Positions 43,248-52,500 are shown, numbered from the stretch's first letter. The stretch is DNA of 64,000 nt from Streptomyces bauhiniae (GCF_004784475.1 NZ_SRRT01000002.1:310001-374000); one strand, 5' to 3'. The notes: a model not told the origin generated them from the letters alone. Numbers and translations: made by a program.

Positions 43248-43312
43248 CGCGCTCAGGGTACGGGCTCTGGCTACGCTGCCCCTGTCCGATCTTCGACGCC
43301 CGAGGAGCCGCG

Positions 43313-44068
43313 ATGCGTGTCGCCCTGTTCCTGACCTGTGTCAACGACACGCTCTACCCGGACACCGGCCGCGCCGTGGTGAGACTCCTCGGCCGCCTCG
43401 GCGTCGACGTCGACTTCCCCCTGGCCCAGACCTGTTGCGGCCAGGCCCATTACAACACCGGCTACCGCCACGAGACGGAACCACTGGCCCGGCACTACGC
43501 CGAGGTCTTCGGGGAGTACGACGCGATCGTCACGCCCTCGGGTTCCTGCGCGGCGATGGTCCGGGAGCTGTACCCGAGGCTGGGCGAGCGGGCCCGGGCC
43601 GAGGGGCGCGGGGCGGCGCTGGCCGGCGTACTGGCGCCGGTGGTGCCGAAGACGTACGAGCTGACGGAGTTCCTGGTGGACGTGCTGGGCGTCACCGACG
43701 TCGGCGCCGTCTATCCGCACAAGGTGACCTACCACCCCACCTGTCACGGCCTGCGCTCGCTGGGGCTCGGGGACCGGCCGCGCCGGCTGCTGGAGGCGGT
43801 GCGGGGTCTTGAGCTGGTCGAGCTGCCCGGCGCCGACGAGTGCTGCGGGTTCGGCGGCACCTTCGCGGTCAAGAACGCGGGGGTGTCGGCGGCGATGGGC
43901 GCGGACAAGGTGCGCAACGCCGAGTCGACCGGCGCGGAGGTGCTGTGCGCGGCCGACAACTCGTGCCTGATGCACCTGGGTGGCACGATGAGCCGGGCGG
44001 GCTCTGTGGTGCGGCCGGTGCACATCGCGGAGATCCTGGCGAGCACGGAGGAGGACCCGGCCCGGTGA
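43313..44068 (+). CDS. lutA: L-lactate utilisation Fe-S protein LutA
   Basis: 251 aa CCG-domain protein (LutA/YkgE). Two Cys-rich motifs, QTCCGQAHYNTG and DECCGFGGTFAVKN, with TPSGSCAAMV and CHGLRSLG, bind a Fe-S cluster. With LutB and LutC it forms the flavin-free, Fe-S-dependent complex that oxidises L-lactate to pyruvate in Bacillus. ATG with GAGGAGCC upstream. It is first of three overlapping genes, so translation of lutB is coupled. Confidence 0.95.
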   Translation: MRVALFLTCVNDTLYPDTGRAVVRLLGRLGVDVDFPLAQTCCGQAHYNTGYRHETEPLARHYAEVFGEYDAIVTPSGSCAAMVRELYPRLGERARAEGRGAALAGVLAPVVPKTYELTEFLVDVLGVTDVGAVYPHKVTYHPTCHGLRSLGLGDRPRRLLEAVRGLELVELPGADECCGFGGTFAVKNAGVSAAMGADKVRNAESTGAEVLCAADNSCLMHLGGTMSRAGSVVRPVHIAEILASTEEDPAR

Positions 44069-45543
44069 ACGAGACCTTCGTCGGAATGCCCGCCTTCCCC
44101 GACGCGGCACGGGAAGCGCTGGACGACCACACCCTGCGCGGCAATCTGCGGCACGCCACCCACACCATCCGCGCCAAGCGCGCGGCGGCCGTGGCGGAGG
44201 TGTCCGACTGGGCGGAGCTGCGCGAGGCGGGCAGCCTCATCAAGGAGCACACCCTCCGCCATCTCGACCGTTATCTGGAGCAGTTGGAGGAGTCGGTCAC
44301 CGCTGCGGGCGGCACCGTGCACTGGGCGGCGGACGCGGCGGAGGCCAACCGGATCGTCACCCAACTCGTGCGCGACACCGGCGAGTCGGAGGTCGTGAAG
44401 GTCAAGTCGATGGCCACGCAGGAGATCGGGCTCAACGAGGCGCTGGAAGCGGCCGGCATCCGGGCCTACGAGACCGATCTCGCCGAGCTGATCGTCCAGT
44501 TGGGCGAGGACCGCCCCTCGCACATCCTGGTCCCGGCCATCCATCGCAACCGGGCCGAGATCCGCGACATCTTCCGTACTGCGATGGCCGGTTGGGGCCG
44601 ACCGGCGCCCGAGGGGCTGTCCGACAGTCCGGCCGAGCTGGCGGAGGCGGCGCGGCTGCATCTGCGGGAGAAGTTCCTGCGGGCCGAGGTGGGGGTGTCC
44701 GGGGCCAACTTCATGGTCGCGGAGACCGGCACGATGGTGGTCGTGGAGTCCGAGGGCAACGGGCGGATGTGCCTGACCCTGCCCGAGACGCTGATCTCGG
44801 TGGTCGGCATCGAGAAGGTCGTCCCCACCTGGCGTGACCTGGAGGTCTTCCTCCAGACCCTCCCCCGCTCCTCCACCGCCGAACGCATGAACCCGTACAC
44901 CAGCATGTGGACCGGCACGACCGACGGCGACGGGCCCCGCGCCTTCCACCTGGTGCTGCTGGACAACGGCCGCACCGACACCCTCGCCGACGAGGTCGGC
45001 CGCCAGGCGCTGCGCTGCATCCGCTGCTCGGCCTGCCTCAACGTCTGCCCGGTGTACGAGCGCGCGGGCGGCCACGCCTACGGCTCGGTCTACCCCGGCC
45101 CGATCGGTGCCATCCTCAGCCCCCAACTGCGCGGCACGGCAAGCGAGATCGACGCCTCGCTGCCGTACGCGTCCTCGCTGTGCGGGGCCTGCTACGAGGT
45201 GTGCCCGGTCGCCATCGACATCCCCGAGGTGCTGGTCCGGCTGCGCGAGCGGGTCGTGGAGGGCGGTCCGGCGGTGCGCGAGGGCAACCGGGTGGTGCTG
45301 CGGCCGGCCAGGGGCCACGCGGCGGAACGGGCGGCCATGCGGGCGGCCCGCTGGACCTTCACCCACCCGGACGCCCTGCGCACCGGCCAGCGCCTCGCCT
45401 CCCGCGCCCGCCGCCTGCGCCCGCGCACCTTGCCGGGGCCCGGCGCGGCGTGGACCCGGACGCGCGATCTGCCGGAGGTGCCCGCCGAGCCGTTCCGGGA
45501 CTGGTGGGCACGCACCCGAGGCGGCAAGGAGGAGACGACGTGA
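44065..45543 (+). CDS. lutB: L-lactate utilisation Fe-S protein LutB
   Basis: 492 aa. The N-terminal half is a LUD domain (LVQLGEDRPSHILVP region, ETGTMVVVESEGNGRMCLTL). The second half has two [4Fe-4S] motifs, CIRCSACLNVCPVYE and CGACYEVCPVAIDIPE, followed by a short helical end. The GTG start overlaps the lutA stop in GTGA, indicating coupled translation; the open frame upstream lies inside lutA. It is the central electron-transfer subunit of the lactate-oxidising complex. Confidence 0.95.
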   Translation: MNETFVGMPAFPDAAREALDDHTLRGNLRHATHTIRAKRAAAVAEVSDWAELREAGSLIKEHTLRHLDRYLEQLEESVTAAGGTVHWAADAAEANRIVTQLVRDTGESEVVKVKSMATQEIGLNEALEAAGIRAYETDLAELIVQLGEDRPSHILVPAIHRNRAEIRDIFRTAMAGWGRPAPEGLSDSPAELAEAARLHLREKFLRAEVGVSGANFMVAETGTMVVVESEGNGRMCLTLPETLISVVGIEKVVPTWRDLEVFLQTLPRSSTAERMNPYTSMWTGTTDGDGPRAFHLVLLDNGRTDTLADEVGRQALRCIRCSACLNVCPVYERAGGHAYGSVYPGPIGAILSPQLRGTASEIDASLPYASSLCGACYEVCPVAIDIPEVLVRLRERVVEGGPAVREGNRVVLRPARGHAAERAAMRAARWTFTHPDALRTGQRLASRARRLRPRTLPGPGAAWTRTRDLPEVPAEPFRDWWARTRGGKEETT

Positions 45544-46241
45544 GCGACCGGGAACGCGTCCTGGGCCGGGTCCGGCGTGCGCTGGCCGACGTACCCGCGG
45601 ACGACCCGCCGTACGACCGGGCGATTCCGCGCACCTACGCGCGTGAGCACGGCGAGCGCACCGCCGAGGAGACGGTGGAGCTGCTGGCGGAGAACCTGGC
45701 CGACTACCGGGCCGTGGTGCACCGGTGCGCGGAGGCGGACCTGCCCGCGCTGATCGCCCGGCTGCTGGCGGCGCGGGATGCTCGGAACGTACTCGTGCCG
45801 GACGGACTCCCGCCGGCGTGGCTCTCGGACGCCGACCTCGTGCCCGTCCCCGACCGGGCCGCGAGCACCACGTACGAGCTGGACGCCGTGGACAGCGTGG
45901 TGACCGGCTGCGCGGTGGCGATCGCCGAGACCGGCACCCTTGTGCTGGACGGCGGGCCAGGCCAGGGGCGACGGCGGATCACCCTCGTGCCGGATCACCA
46001 CATCTGCGTGGTCCGGGTGCCCGAGCAGGTCGTGGCGTCCGTGCCGCAGGCCCTCGAACGCCTCTCCCCCACCCGCCCGTTGACCTGGATCTCCGGCCCC
46101 TCGGCCACCAGCGACATCGAGCTGAACCGGGTGGAGGGCGTGCACGGGCCGCGCACGCTGGAGGTCGTGCTCGCCGGGGTCATCCCTTCGGTCGGCGGGA
46201 CCGGGCGGCCGGACGGGACCCCGGCTAGCGTGGGGGAATGA
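45540..46241 (+). CDS. lutC: L-lactate utilisation protein LutC (LUD domain)
   Basis: 233 aa single LUD-domain protein. Visible are RERVLGRVRRALADVPADDP at the start, then a substrate region AIAETGTLVLDGGPGQGRRR and the terminal ATSDIELNRVEGVHGPRTLE typical of LutC. GTG start overlaps the lutB stop (GTGA). Its own stop overlaps the ATG of the ABC ATPase gene, making a four-gene translationally coupled unit. Confidence 0.94.
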   Translation: MSDRERVLGRVRRALADVPADDPPYDRAIPRTYAREHGERTAEETVELLAENLADYRAVVHRCAEADLPALIARLLAARDARNVLVPDGLPPAWLSDADLVPVPDRAASTTYELDAVDSVVTGCAVAIAETGTLVLDGGPGQGRRRITLVPDHHICVVRVPEQVVASVPQALERLSPTRPLTWISGPSATSDIELNRVEGVHGPRTLEVVLAGVIPSVGGTGRPDGTPASVGE

Positions 46242-47392
46242 TCCGGTTCGAGCAGGTCAGCAAGCGCTACCCGGACGGAACGACGGCCGTGGACGACCTC
46301 TCCTTCGAGGTGTCCGAGGGCGAACTCGTCACGCTGGTCGGCCCCTCGGGCTGCGGCAAGACGACCACCATGATGATGGTGAACCGGCTGATCGAGCCCA
46401 CCGCGGGCCGGATCGTCGTGGACGGCGAGGACATCGCGCGCGTCGACCCGGTCCGGCTGCGCCGCCGGATCGGGTACGTCATCCAGCAGGTCGGCCTCTT
46501 CCCCCACCGCACGGTCCTGGACAACACCGCCACCGTGCCGTCCCTGCTCGGCTGGAAGCGGGCCAAGGCGCGGGCGCGCGCCGCCGAGCTGCTGGACCTG
46601 GTCGGCCTGGACCCCAAGACGTTCGGCGCCCGCTACCCCGAGCAGCTCTCCGGCGGCCAGCGGCAGCGGGTCGGGGTGGCGCGGGCGCTCGCGGCGGACC
46701 CGCCGGTGCTGCTGATGGACGAGCCGTTCGGCGCGGTCGACCCGGTGGTGCGCGAGCAGTTGCAGGACGAGTTCCTGCGCATGCAGCAGGCGGTGCGCAA
46801 GACGGTCCTGCTCGTCACGCACGACATCGAGGAGGCCGTCCGGCTCGGCGACCGGATCGCGGTGTACGGCGCGGGCCGCATCGAGCAGTACGACACCCCC
46901 GGCGCGGTGCTGGGCGCCCCCGCGACCCCCTACGTCGCCGGGTTCGTCGGCGCGGACCGGGGTCTGAAGCGGCTGTCGGTGACCGCGATCGAGCCGGACG
47001 ATCTGGAACAGCCCCCGGTGGCCCGCCCGGACGAGCCCGCCGCATCGGCGGCCCGGCGGCTGCGCGAGGAGGGTGCCCGCTGGGCGGTCGTCCTGGACGC
47101 GGACGGCGATCTGCACGGCTGGGTGGGCCTGGAGGAACTGTCGGCGGGCGGCACGGTCGGCGAGCTGGCGCACCGGATGACCGCGTGGGTCCCGGTGGGC
47201 GCCCCGCTGAAGCAGGCGTTCGGCGTGATGCTCCAGTACGACGCCGGGTGGGTCGCGGTGCTGGACGGCTCCCGGCTGCTGGGCGTCCTGACCCCGGCCA
47301 AGCTGCACGAGGCGCTGCGGCGGTCGGTGGACGCGGACGTGCTGGGGGTGGCGCGGGGTCAGGTGCCGTTCGACTCGGTGTCGGACGCGTAG
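46238..47392 (+). CDS. ABC transporter ATPase, glycine betaine/proline (OpuCA/ProV) type
   Basis: 384 aa. Walker A GPSGCGKTT, Q-loop VIQQVGLFPHRTV, signature LSGGQRQRVGVARAL, Walker B PVLLMDEPFGAVD and H-loop VTHD. The MMMVNRLIEPT-x-GRI insert is diagnostic of the osmoprotectant class. The C-terminal 110 residues hold two CBS-like repeats that sense ionic strength. It starts with ATG inside the lutC stop (ATGA). The permeases and binding protein that complete it lie convergent downstream on the other strand, with stops one base apart. Confidence 0.93.
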   Translation: MIRFEQVSKRYPDGTTAVDDLSFEVSEGELVTLVGPSGCGKTTTMMMVNRLIEPTAGRIVVDGEDIARVDPVRLRRRIGYVIQQVGLFPHRTVLDNTATVPSLLGWKRAKARARAAELLDLVGLDPKTFGARYPEQLSGGQRQRVGVARALAADPPVLLMDEPFGAVDPVVREQLQDEFLRMQQAVRKTVLLVTHDIEEAVRLGDRIAVYGAGRIEQYDTPGAVLGAPATPYVAGFVGADRGLKRLSVTAIEPDDLEQPPVARPDEPAASAARRLREEGARWAVVLDADGDLHGWVGLEELSAGGTVGELAHRMTAWVPVGAPLKQAFGVMLQYDAGWVAVLDGSRLLGVLTPAKLHEALRRSVDADVLGVARGQVPFDSVSDA

Positions 47393-47393
47393 C

Positions 47394-48335
47394 TCACTTG
47401 ATGAGTCCCTTGTCCTCCAGATAGGTGCGGGCCACATCAGCCGGCAGTCGGCGCCAGCTATCGACCTGCTGGTTCATGTCGGCGAGGTCCTGCGTGGTGA
47501 GGACGTCGTTGAGCTTGCCGAGCGCCTTGGCGACCCGCTCGCTGCCGGCGCGGGCGCGGTTGACGACGGGGACGACGTAGTCGGCGTTCTGGAGGTGCTT
47601 GTCGTCGGCGAGCAGGACCAGGCCGAAGGAGCCGAGGGTGGCGTCCGTGGTGGTGGTCAGCACCATCTGGTCCCGGCCGGACTGCACGGCCTGCTTGGCC
47701 GGGGTGGTGCCGACGCCCTTGGGATCGACGGCGGTGATGTCGATCCCGTACTCCTTCTTCAGGCCGGGCGCGCAGTACGGCCGCTTCACGCACTCGTCGC
47801 CCGCCGCGAGGCGCACCTTGAGGCCGGAGGCGCCGAGGTCGCTGAGGGTCTTGAGGTGGTGGCGGCGGGCGTAGGAGGCGCTGACCGCGAAGGCGTTCTG
47901 GTCGACGGCCCGGCCCGGCGGGAGGACGGTGAGTCCGCGCGGGGTGGCCAGGGCGCGCAGGTTCTTCATGGTCTTCGCGAGGTCGGGTGAGCCGGCCGGG
48001 GGTGCGTCGGGGCCGTGCGCCTTGGCGTTGAGCCAGTCGGCGAAGGTGGCGGCGTACTCGGGGGCGACGTCGATCTGGCCGGACTCCAGGGCGGGTTCGT
48101 ACAGCTCCCGGTTGGCGACGGTGATCAGCGAGGTCTTGTACCCGGCCTGGCCGAGGAGCTGGGCGTAGAGCTGGGCGAGCAGATCGCTCTCGGTGAAGCC
48201 GGCCGAGCCGATGGTGAGGTGGTGGCTGTCGCCGGGCGGCGCGGTGACGGCGTCCCGGTTCTCCAGCGAGGGCCCGGAGGAGCAGGCGGCCAGGGTGAGG
48301 AGGGTGGCGGCGGCGAGGGCCGCGCGGGCGCTCAC
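47394..48335 (-). CDS. ABC transporter substrate-binding lipoprotein (OpuCC/OsmX type)
   Basis: 313 aa. The signal ends in a lipobox (LLTLAAC). The mature protein is a type II binding protein of the OpuAC family: LTIGSAGFTESDLLAQLYAQ, TVANRELYEPALESGQIDVA and PEYAATFADWL. It should bind a quaternary ammonium compound such as betaine, choline or carnitine outside the membrane and pass it to the permeases. The GTG start overlaps the stop of the upstream permease in GTGA. Confidence 0.92.
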   Translation of the reverse strand: MSARAALAAATLLTLAACSSGPSLENRDAVTAPPGDSHHLTIGSAGFTESDLLAQLYAQLLGQAGYKTSLITVANRELYEPALESGQIDVAPEYAATFADWLNAKAHGPDAPPAGSPDLAKTMKNLRALATPRGLTVLPPGRAVDQNAFAVSASYARRHHLKTLSDLGASGLKVRLAAGDECVKRPYCAPGLKKEYGIDITAVDPKGVGTTPAKQAVQSGRDQMVLTTTTDATLGSFGLVLLADDKHLQNADYVVPVVNRARAGSERVAKALGKLNDVLTTQDLADMNQQVDSWRRLPADVARTYLEDKGLIK

Positions 48336-49003
48336 CGGCCGGCCCTCGCCCAGGCGGGTCCGAGTCGCTCCACGACCTCGAACACGCCCTCCACGAGCAG
48401 GGCGAACACGGCGACGAGGATCGCGCCCGCGACGACCTGCGGGGTGCTGGCCAGGTTGAACCCCGCCGTGATGATCCGGCCGAGACCACCCCCACCCGCC
48501 AGCGCGGCGATGGTGGCGGTGGCGACGAGCTGGACGGCGGCGATCCGTACCCCGTTGAGAATCATCGGCAGCGCGAGCGGCACCTCGACCCGGACCAGCG
48601 TCTGCCGCCCGGTCATCCCCATGCCGCGCGCGGCCTGCACCACCCCCCGGTCGACCTCGCGCATGCCGACGTAGGCGTTGGTGAGCAGCGGCGGCACGGC
48701 GAACAGCACCAGGGCGACGACGGTGGGCCCCTCCCCCCACTTGCCCACCGGCGTCAGCAGGAGCAGCACCAGCACGGCGAAGGTGGGCACGGCCCGGCCG
48801 ACGTTGGAGATGTTGACGGCGAGCGCCCCGCCCTTGCCGAGATGCCCGAGGACCAGCGCGACGGGCAGCGCGATCAGACAACTGACGATCAGGCAGACCA
48901 CGGTGAGCAGCAGGTGTTGCAGCAGCCGGTGCCAGACCCCGTCGTCGCCGGACCAGTGGGCGGGGTCGGCGAGCCAGTCCCAGGTGGAGCCGAGCACGTT
49001 CAT
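48332..49003 (-). CDS. ABC transporter permease, OpuCB/D type
   Basis: 223 aa with about five membrane helices and the EAA loop NAYVGMREVDRGVVQAARGM. The pattern GGGGLGRIITAGFNL is conserved in this class. The ATG at 49001-49003 overlaps the stop of the preceding permease by four bases. It pairs with the other permease to form the transmembrane channel. Confidence 0.92.
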   Translation of the reverse strand: MNVLGSTWDWLADPAHWSGDDGVWHRLLQHLLLTVVCLIVSCLIALPVALVLGHLGKGGALAVNISNVGRAVPTFAVLVLLLLTPVGKWGEGPTVVALVLFAVPPLLTNAYVGMREVDRGVVQAARGMGMTGRQTLVRVEVPLALPMILNGVRIAAVQLVATATIAALAGGGGLGRIITAGFNLASTPQVVAGAILVAVFALLVEGVFEVVERLGPAWARAGR

Positions 49004-49680
49004 GTACGGCCCTTCCTCGCCCAGGGGGTGAGCAGCCACTGCACGCCCAGCAGGAGCAGGTCGGCGGCGACGGCGATGAGCACGCACAGCACGGACGCGG
49101 TGAGCACCTGGGCCTTGAAGTACGTGTTCATGCCCGCGTAGATCAGATTGCCGAGCCCGCCGAAGCCGACGATCGCGCCGATGGTGACCAGGGAGACCGC
49201 CGAGACGGTGGCGATGCGCAGCCCGGCCATCGCGGCGGGCAGCGCGAGCGGCAGCTCCACGGTGAGCAGCAGCCGTACGGGCCCGAAGCCGAGCCCGCGC
49301 GCGGCCTGCCGGGTCTCCTCGGGGACCGCGCGCAGCCCGGCGAGGATGTTCCGTACGAGCAGGGTGAGCGAGTACAGCACCAGCCCGGCGACGACGAGGG
49401 TGGCGGACAGCCCGTACACGGGCAGCAGCAGGGAGAACATCGCCAGGGACGGGATGGTGTAGAGCACGGTGGTGACGGCGAGCACCGGCCCGGCGGCCCA
49501 CCCCCAGCGGCGGGCGAGCACGGCGAGCGGCACGGCGATGACGAGCCCGATCAGCACGGACAGCGCGGTCAGCTCCAGGTGCTGGCCGACCGCGTCGAGG
49601 AGGATCTGGCGGCGGCTGCTCAGATAGTCGCCGCAGATCCACTCGTTGCGCGCGAGGCAGTCGTCCGGAGCGGCGGTCAC
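49000..49680 (-). CDS. ABC transporter permease, OpuCB/D type
   Basis: 226 aa permease, first gene of the minus-strand operon. It has an EAA loop (LLVRNILAGLRAVPEETRQA) and IVGFGGLGNLIYAGMNTYF. A GTG start at 49678-49680 is used. It is divergent from the ProC-like gene with 114 bases between; proline and betaine are both osmolytes, so shared osmotic control is conceivable (inference). Confidence 0.92.
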   Translation of the reverse strand: MTAAPDDCLARNEWICGDYLSSRRQILLDAVGQHLELTALSVLIGLVIAVPLAVLARRWGWAAGPVLAVTTVLYTIPSLAMFSLLLPVYGLSATLVVAGLVLYSLTLLVRNILAGLRAVPEETRQAARGLGFGPVRLLLTVELPLALPAAMAGLRIATVSAVSLVTIGAIVGFGGLGNLIYAGMNTYFKAQVLTASVLCVLIAVAADLLLLGVQWLLTPWARKGRT

Positions 49681-49794
49681 CCGTCCATTGCACCGGCCGG
49701 GGCAGCGGGTCGGCGCGTTGTGGTCGCCCGTACGGGGGCCGTAACGCCCCTTTTGGTATCACTTCTGGCATCCGAAGCGAGGAGTGTGGCGGCT

Positions 49795-50580
49795 GTGGAA
49801 CGAATCGTCGTCGTCGGTGCCGGCCACATGGGGTCGGTCATCGTACGGGGCCTGTTGGACGGGATGCCGCAGGTCGAGGTGGTCATCGTGGAACCCTCGC
49901 CGGAACGCCGCGCCTCCCTGGACGGCCGCGCGGAGGTGGTCGCCGCGTACGACCCCCGCGCGGACGACCTCCTCGTCCTAGCCATCCCGCCGCAGGCGTT
50001 CGACTCCTTCGCGGACGGGCTGCCTCGGGGCGCGTGCGCGGGCGTGACCGTCGTCTCGATCATGGCGGGCGTACGCCTGGAGACCCTCGCCTCCGCACTG
50101 GGCACGGACACGGTCCTCCGCGCGATGCCGAACCTCGCCTCGCGGGTGGGCCAGAGCATGACCGTCCTCTGCCCCGGCCCCCAGGTCCCCGCCGAGGGCG
50201 TGGACCGGGCCAAGGGTGCCCTCTCGGTCATCGGCAAGGTCCTGGTGATCCAGGACGAGTCCCTCCTCGACGCGGCGACCGCGGTCGCGGGGAGCGGCCC
50301 GGCGCTGGTGGCATACCTGGCCCAGTCCTTCACGGACTTCGCCCGGGGAGCGGGGTTCACCCCCGACGACGCCCTGCTGCTGACCACCCAGGTCCTCCGG
50401 GGCACGGCGGACGTCCTGTCCGAACCGGGCGTGACCCCACAGTCCCTGTACCAACAGGCCAGCACCCCGAACGGCACGACAGCGGAGGGCATCGCCACGC
50501 TGCGGGAACACCGGGTGGGGGAATCGGTACGGACGGCGCTGGAGGCCACGACGGAGAGAGCGCGGGAACTGGCGGGGTGA
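49795..50580 (+). CDS. Pyrroline-5-carboxylate reductase (ProC family)
   Basis: 261 aa. It begins MERIVVVGAGHMGSVIVRGL, the NADPH-binding Rossmann loop. AGSGPALVAYLAQSFTDFA and TPNGTTAEGIATLREHRVGE match the dimerisation and substrate region of ProC. The reaction is 1-pyrroline-5-carboxylate to L-proline with NADPH. GTG at 49795 is 10 bases from GAGGAG and was preferred to a GTG at 49786 only one base away. Usual GNMG is GHMG here, and GPAY is GPAL. It may be a second, non-housekeeping ProC. Confidence 0.88.
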   Translation: MERIVVVGAGHMGSVIVRGLLDGMPQVEVVIVEPSPERRASLDGRAEVVAAYDPRADDLLVLAIPPQAFDSFADGLPRGACAGVTVVSIMAGVRLETLASALGTDTVLRAMPNLASRVGQSMTVLCPGPQVPAEGVDRAKGALSVIGKVLVIQDESLLDAATAVAGSGPALVAYLAQSFTDFARGAGFTPDDALLLTTQVLRGTADVLSEPGVTPQSLYQQASTPNGTTAEGIATLREHRVGESVRTALEATTERARELAG

Positions 50581-50660
50581 GGGGGGCCGGATCGGGCGGA
50601 GCGCGGGAATGTGAGGGAATCGGTCCCGTCGTCGGGTGAGGTGGGCGTTAGGTTGGCCGT

Positions 50661-51626
50661 ATGAGCAACCTTGACCTCGCGCCGGAGCCGAGCGCATGCG
50701 GTGGACGTGGGTTTGTCGTCGCCGAGCCGGTGCGTGAGCTGATGAGCCCTCGTACGGTGAAGCTCGGGGAGTCCACCGAGGTCCGCCGGCTGCTGCCGAA
50801 CCTGGGGCGGCGGATGATCGGCGCGTGGGCGTTCGTGGACCACTACGGCCCGGACGACATCGCGGACGAGCCCGGCATGCAGGTGCCCCCGCACCCGCAC
50901 ATCGGCCTGCAGACGGTGAGCTGGCTGCACGAGGGCGAGGTGCTGCACCGGGACTCCACGGGCAGCCTCCAGACGATCCGCCCGCGCGAGCTGGGCCTGA
51001 TGACGGCGGGCCGGGCGATCAGCCACTCCGAGGAGAGCCCGAGGCCCCACGCGCGCTACCTGCACGGAGCCCAGTTGTGGGTGGCCCTCCCGGACGAACA
51101 CCGCCACACCGACCCGCACTTCGAGTACCACGCGAACCTGCCGACGGTAACGGCCCCCGGCCTGACGGCCACGGTGATCCTCGGCACCCTGGACGGCACA
51201 ACCTCCCCCGGCACGACGTACACCCCCCTGGTCGGCGCCGACCTGACCCTCACCGAGGGCACCCGAACCCACCTCCCCCTCGACCCCGACTTCGAGTACG
51301 GCGTCCTCTCCATGTCGGGTTCCGTCCATGTGGACGGCGTCCCCGTCACCCCCGGCTCCATGCTCTACCTCGGCTGCGGCCGCACGTCCCTCCCCCTCCA
51401 CGCGGACTCCGACGCCTCGATCATGCTGCTGGGCGGCGAGCCGTTCGCGGAGGAACTGATCATGTGGTGGAACTTCGTGGGGCGTACGCAGGCGGAGATC
51501 GAGGGGGCTCGGGAGGAGTGGATGAGGGGGTCGCGGTTCGGAGAAGTGAAGGGGTACGACGGAGGACGACTCCCCGCGCCCGAACTGCCGTCCGTGCCGC
51601 TGAAGCCACGCGGTCGAGTGCGCTGA
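50661..51626 (+). CDS. Pirin-family protein
   Basis: 321 aa bicupin. Metal ligands are in PPHPHIGLQTVSWLHEGEV and GRAISHSEES, the His/His/His/Glu set of pirins. The C-terminal cupin ends EPFAEELIMWWNFVGRTQAE, a classic pirin_C ending. Pirins act as quercetin 2,3-dioxygenases or as redox-dependent regulators; in Streptomyces one modulates central carbon flux. ATG with no strong ribosome site, but GTTAGGTTGG lies upstream. Confidence 0.93.
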   Translation: MSNLDLAPEPSACGGRGFVVAEPVRELMSPRTVKLGESTEVRRLLPNLGRRMIGAWAFVDHYGPDDIADEPGMQVPPHPHIGLQTVSWLHEGEVLHRDSTGSLQTIRPRELGLMTAGRAISHSEESPRPHARYLHGAQLWVALPDEHRHTDPHFEYHANLPTVTAPGLTATVILGTLDGTTSPGTTYTPLVGADLTLTEGTRTHLPLDPDFEYGVLSMSGSVHVDGVPVTPGSMLYLGCGRTSLPLHADSDASIMLLGGEPFAEELIMWWNFVGRTQAEIEGAREEWMRGSRFGEVKGYDGGRLPAPELPSVPLKPRGRVR

Positions 51627-51656
51627 CCTGACACTTCCCGAGCAGGGGTACGCGCA

Positions 51657-51692
51657 GTCGGGCGAGGGGACACACCCCCGCCCGACCCGTTT
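51657..51692 (+). terminator. Terminator hairpin after the pirin gene
   Basis: GTCGGGCG / CGCCCGAC perfect 8-bp stem, extended inside by GGGG/CCCC pairing, is followed by CCGTTTCG. The rest of 51627-51969 shows no supported gene. Confidence 0.6.
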
Positions 51693-51969
51693 CGCCGGAC
51701 TTAATCGCCCTCACTCGGACTGATGCTGACTCAATGCAAACTTTCCTGACAGGCAGTCAGGTCCCTGCGGAAGGGATTACTCGCGCATCCCGCACCCCTC
51801 TCACCACCGAGTTTTCGACGGCGCGCCGCGAGCCGCCAGCGGCGCACCGCTCGCTTGGCAAGCTCGAAACGCCGCCTCCATCGGAACGATGCCGACCTGG
51901 GCCCCTGCTATAGGGGTCCCACAAACTCAGCGCGAGGCGCGTCACCCTGGCTGGGGGGGGACGCCGCCC

Positions 51970-52207
51970 GGAGCGTCCCCGCGTGCGCGAGTGCGATGGG
52001 CTGGTCGATACCGTGTCCCATGGGCCTGCCGGACTATCCCCACAGGCGGGGAAGCAGCGGACCTCATCCTCGACGGCCCAATCCCGCGGGGACCATCCAC
52101 TCATGATGCGAACGCGTCCCGGGACCATCCCCCGCGTGTGGGGCGCAGCCACGTCCTGGGCCATGACAGCGAACGCCGGGGGGCCGTCCCCGCGCAGGCT
52201 CTTACAG
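51970..52207 (-). CRISPR. Degenerate type I-E-like CRISPR repeats (distal part)
   Basis: Repeat-like units of about 27-28 bases begin at 51970, 52031, 52090, 52132 and 52181. Two are clear: GGACTATCCCCACAGGCGGG at 52031 and GGACCATCCCCCGCGTGTGG at 52132, both continuing with a GG-rich arm and ending GCAG. They match the intact repeat at 52784. The first two are 61 bases apart, the type I-E unit length; the rest are 42-59 bases apart, so spacers have been shortened. On analogy with type I-E repeats, transcription would be from the minus strand and this is the decayed trailer end. No cas genes are in the window. Confidence 0.7.
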
Positions 52208-52500
52208 TTGCTTGCGCAGCACCTTGGCCCACCGGGTGTGTGCTGGGCCCAGTCCACGCAGACTTTTAAAACTGCGCCTGAGATCATAGGAGTCCGGCTT
52301 GACGAGCGGCCTGGCTCGCACTCCCACCGTGCCAGGGGCCAGAAGGTAGTTGGTTGTCACCACGGTTACCTGATGCGCCAGTAGGAACTCCAGCACACGC
52401 AGTTGTTTGGCGCTGTTGCGCGACAAGCGACTGAGGGCAGACAGCGGCACCACCTGGGCGGCTCCCCCTTGTTGAACGGTGTCATGCAGCCCCCTGAAGA
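52202..52500 (-). pseudogene. Fragment of a recombinase/resolvase-like gene
   Basis: The minus-strand frame reads GLHDTVQQGGAAQVVPLSAL, SRLSRNSAKQLRVLEFLLAH and QVTVVTTNYLL. It resembles the catalytic-domain segment of serine recombinases, where a Leu/Ser-Arg-x-x-RN motif follows the strand. A TAA stop blocks the frame before 52495, so the N-terminus with the catalytic Ser is missing, and the C-terminal DNA-binding part is absent too. The fragment sits between two blocks of CRISPR-like repeats. The rest of the gap to 52661 shows nothing convincing. Confidence 0.5.

Noticed and set aside
51950..52210. GC-rich hairpins read as tRNA or riboswitch elements
   Set aside because: No acceptor stem, anticodon arm or CCA was found; the hairpins repeat with CRISPR-like spacing.
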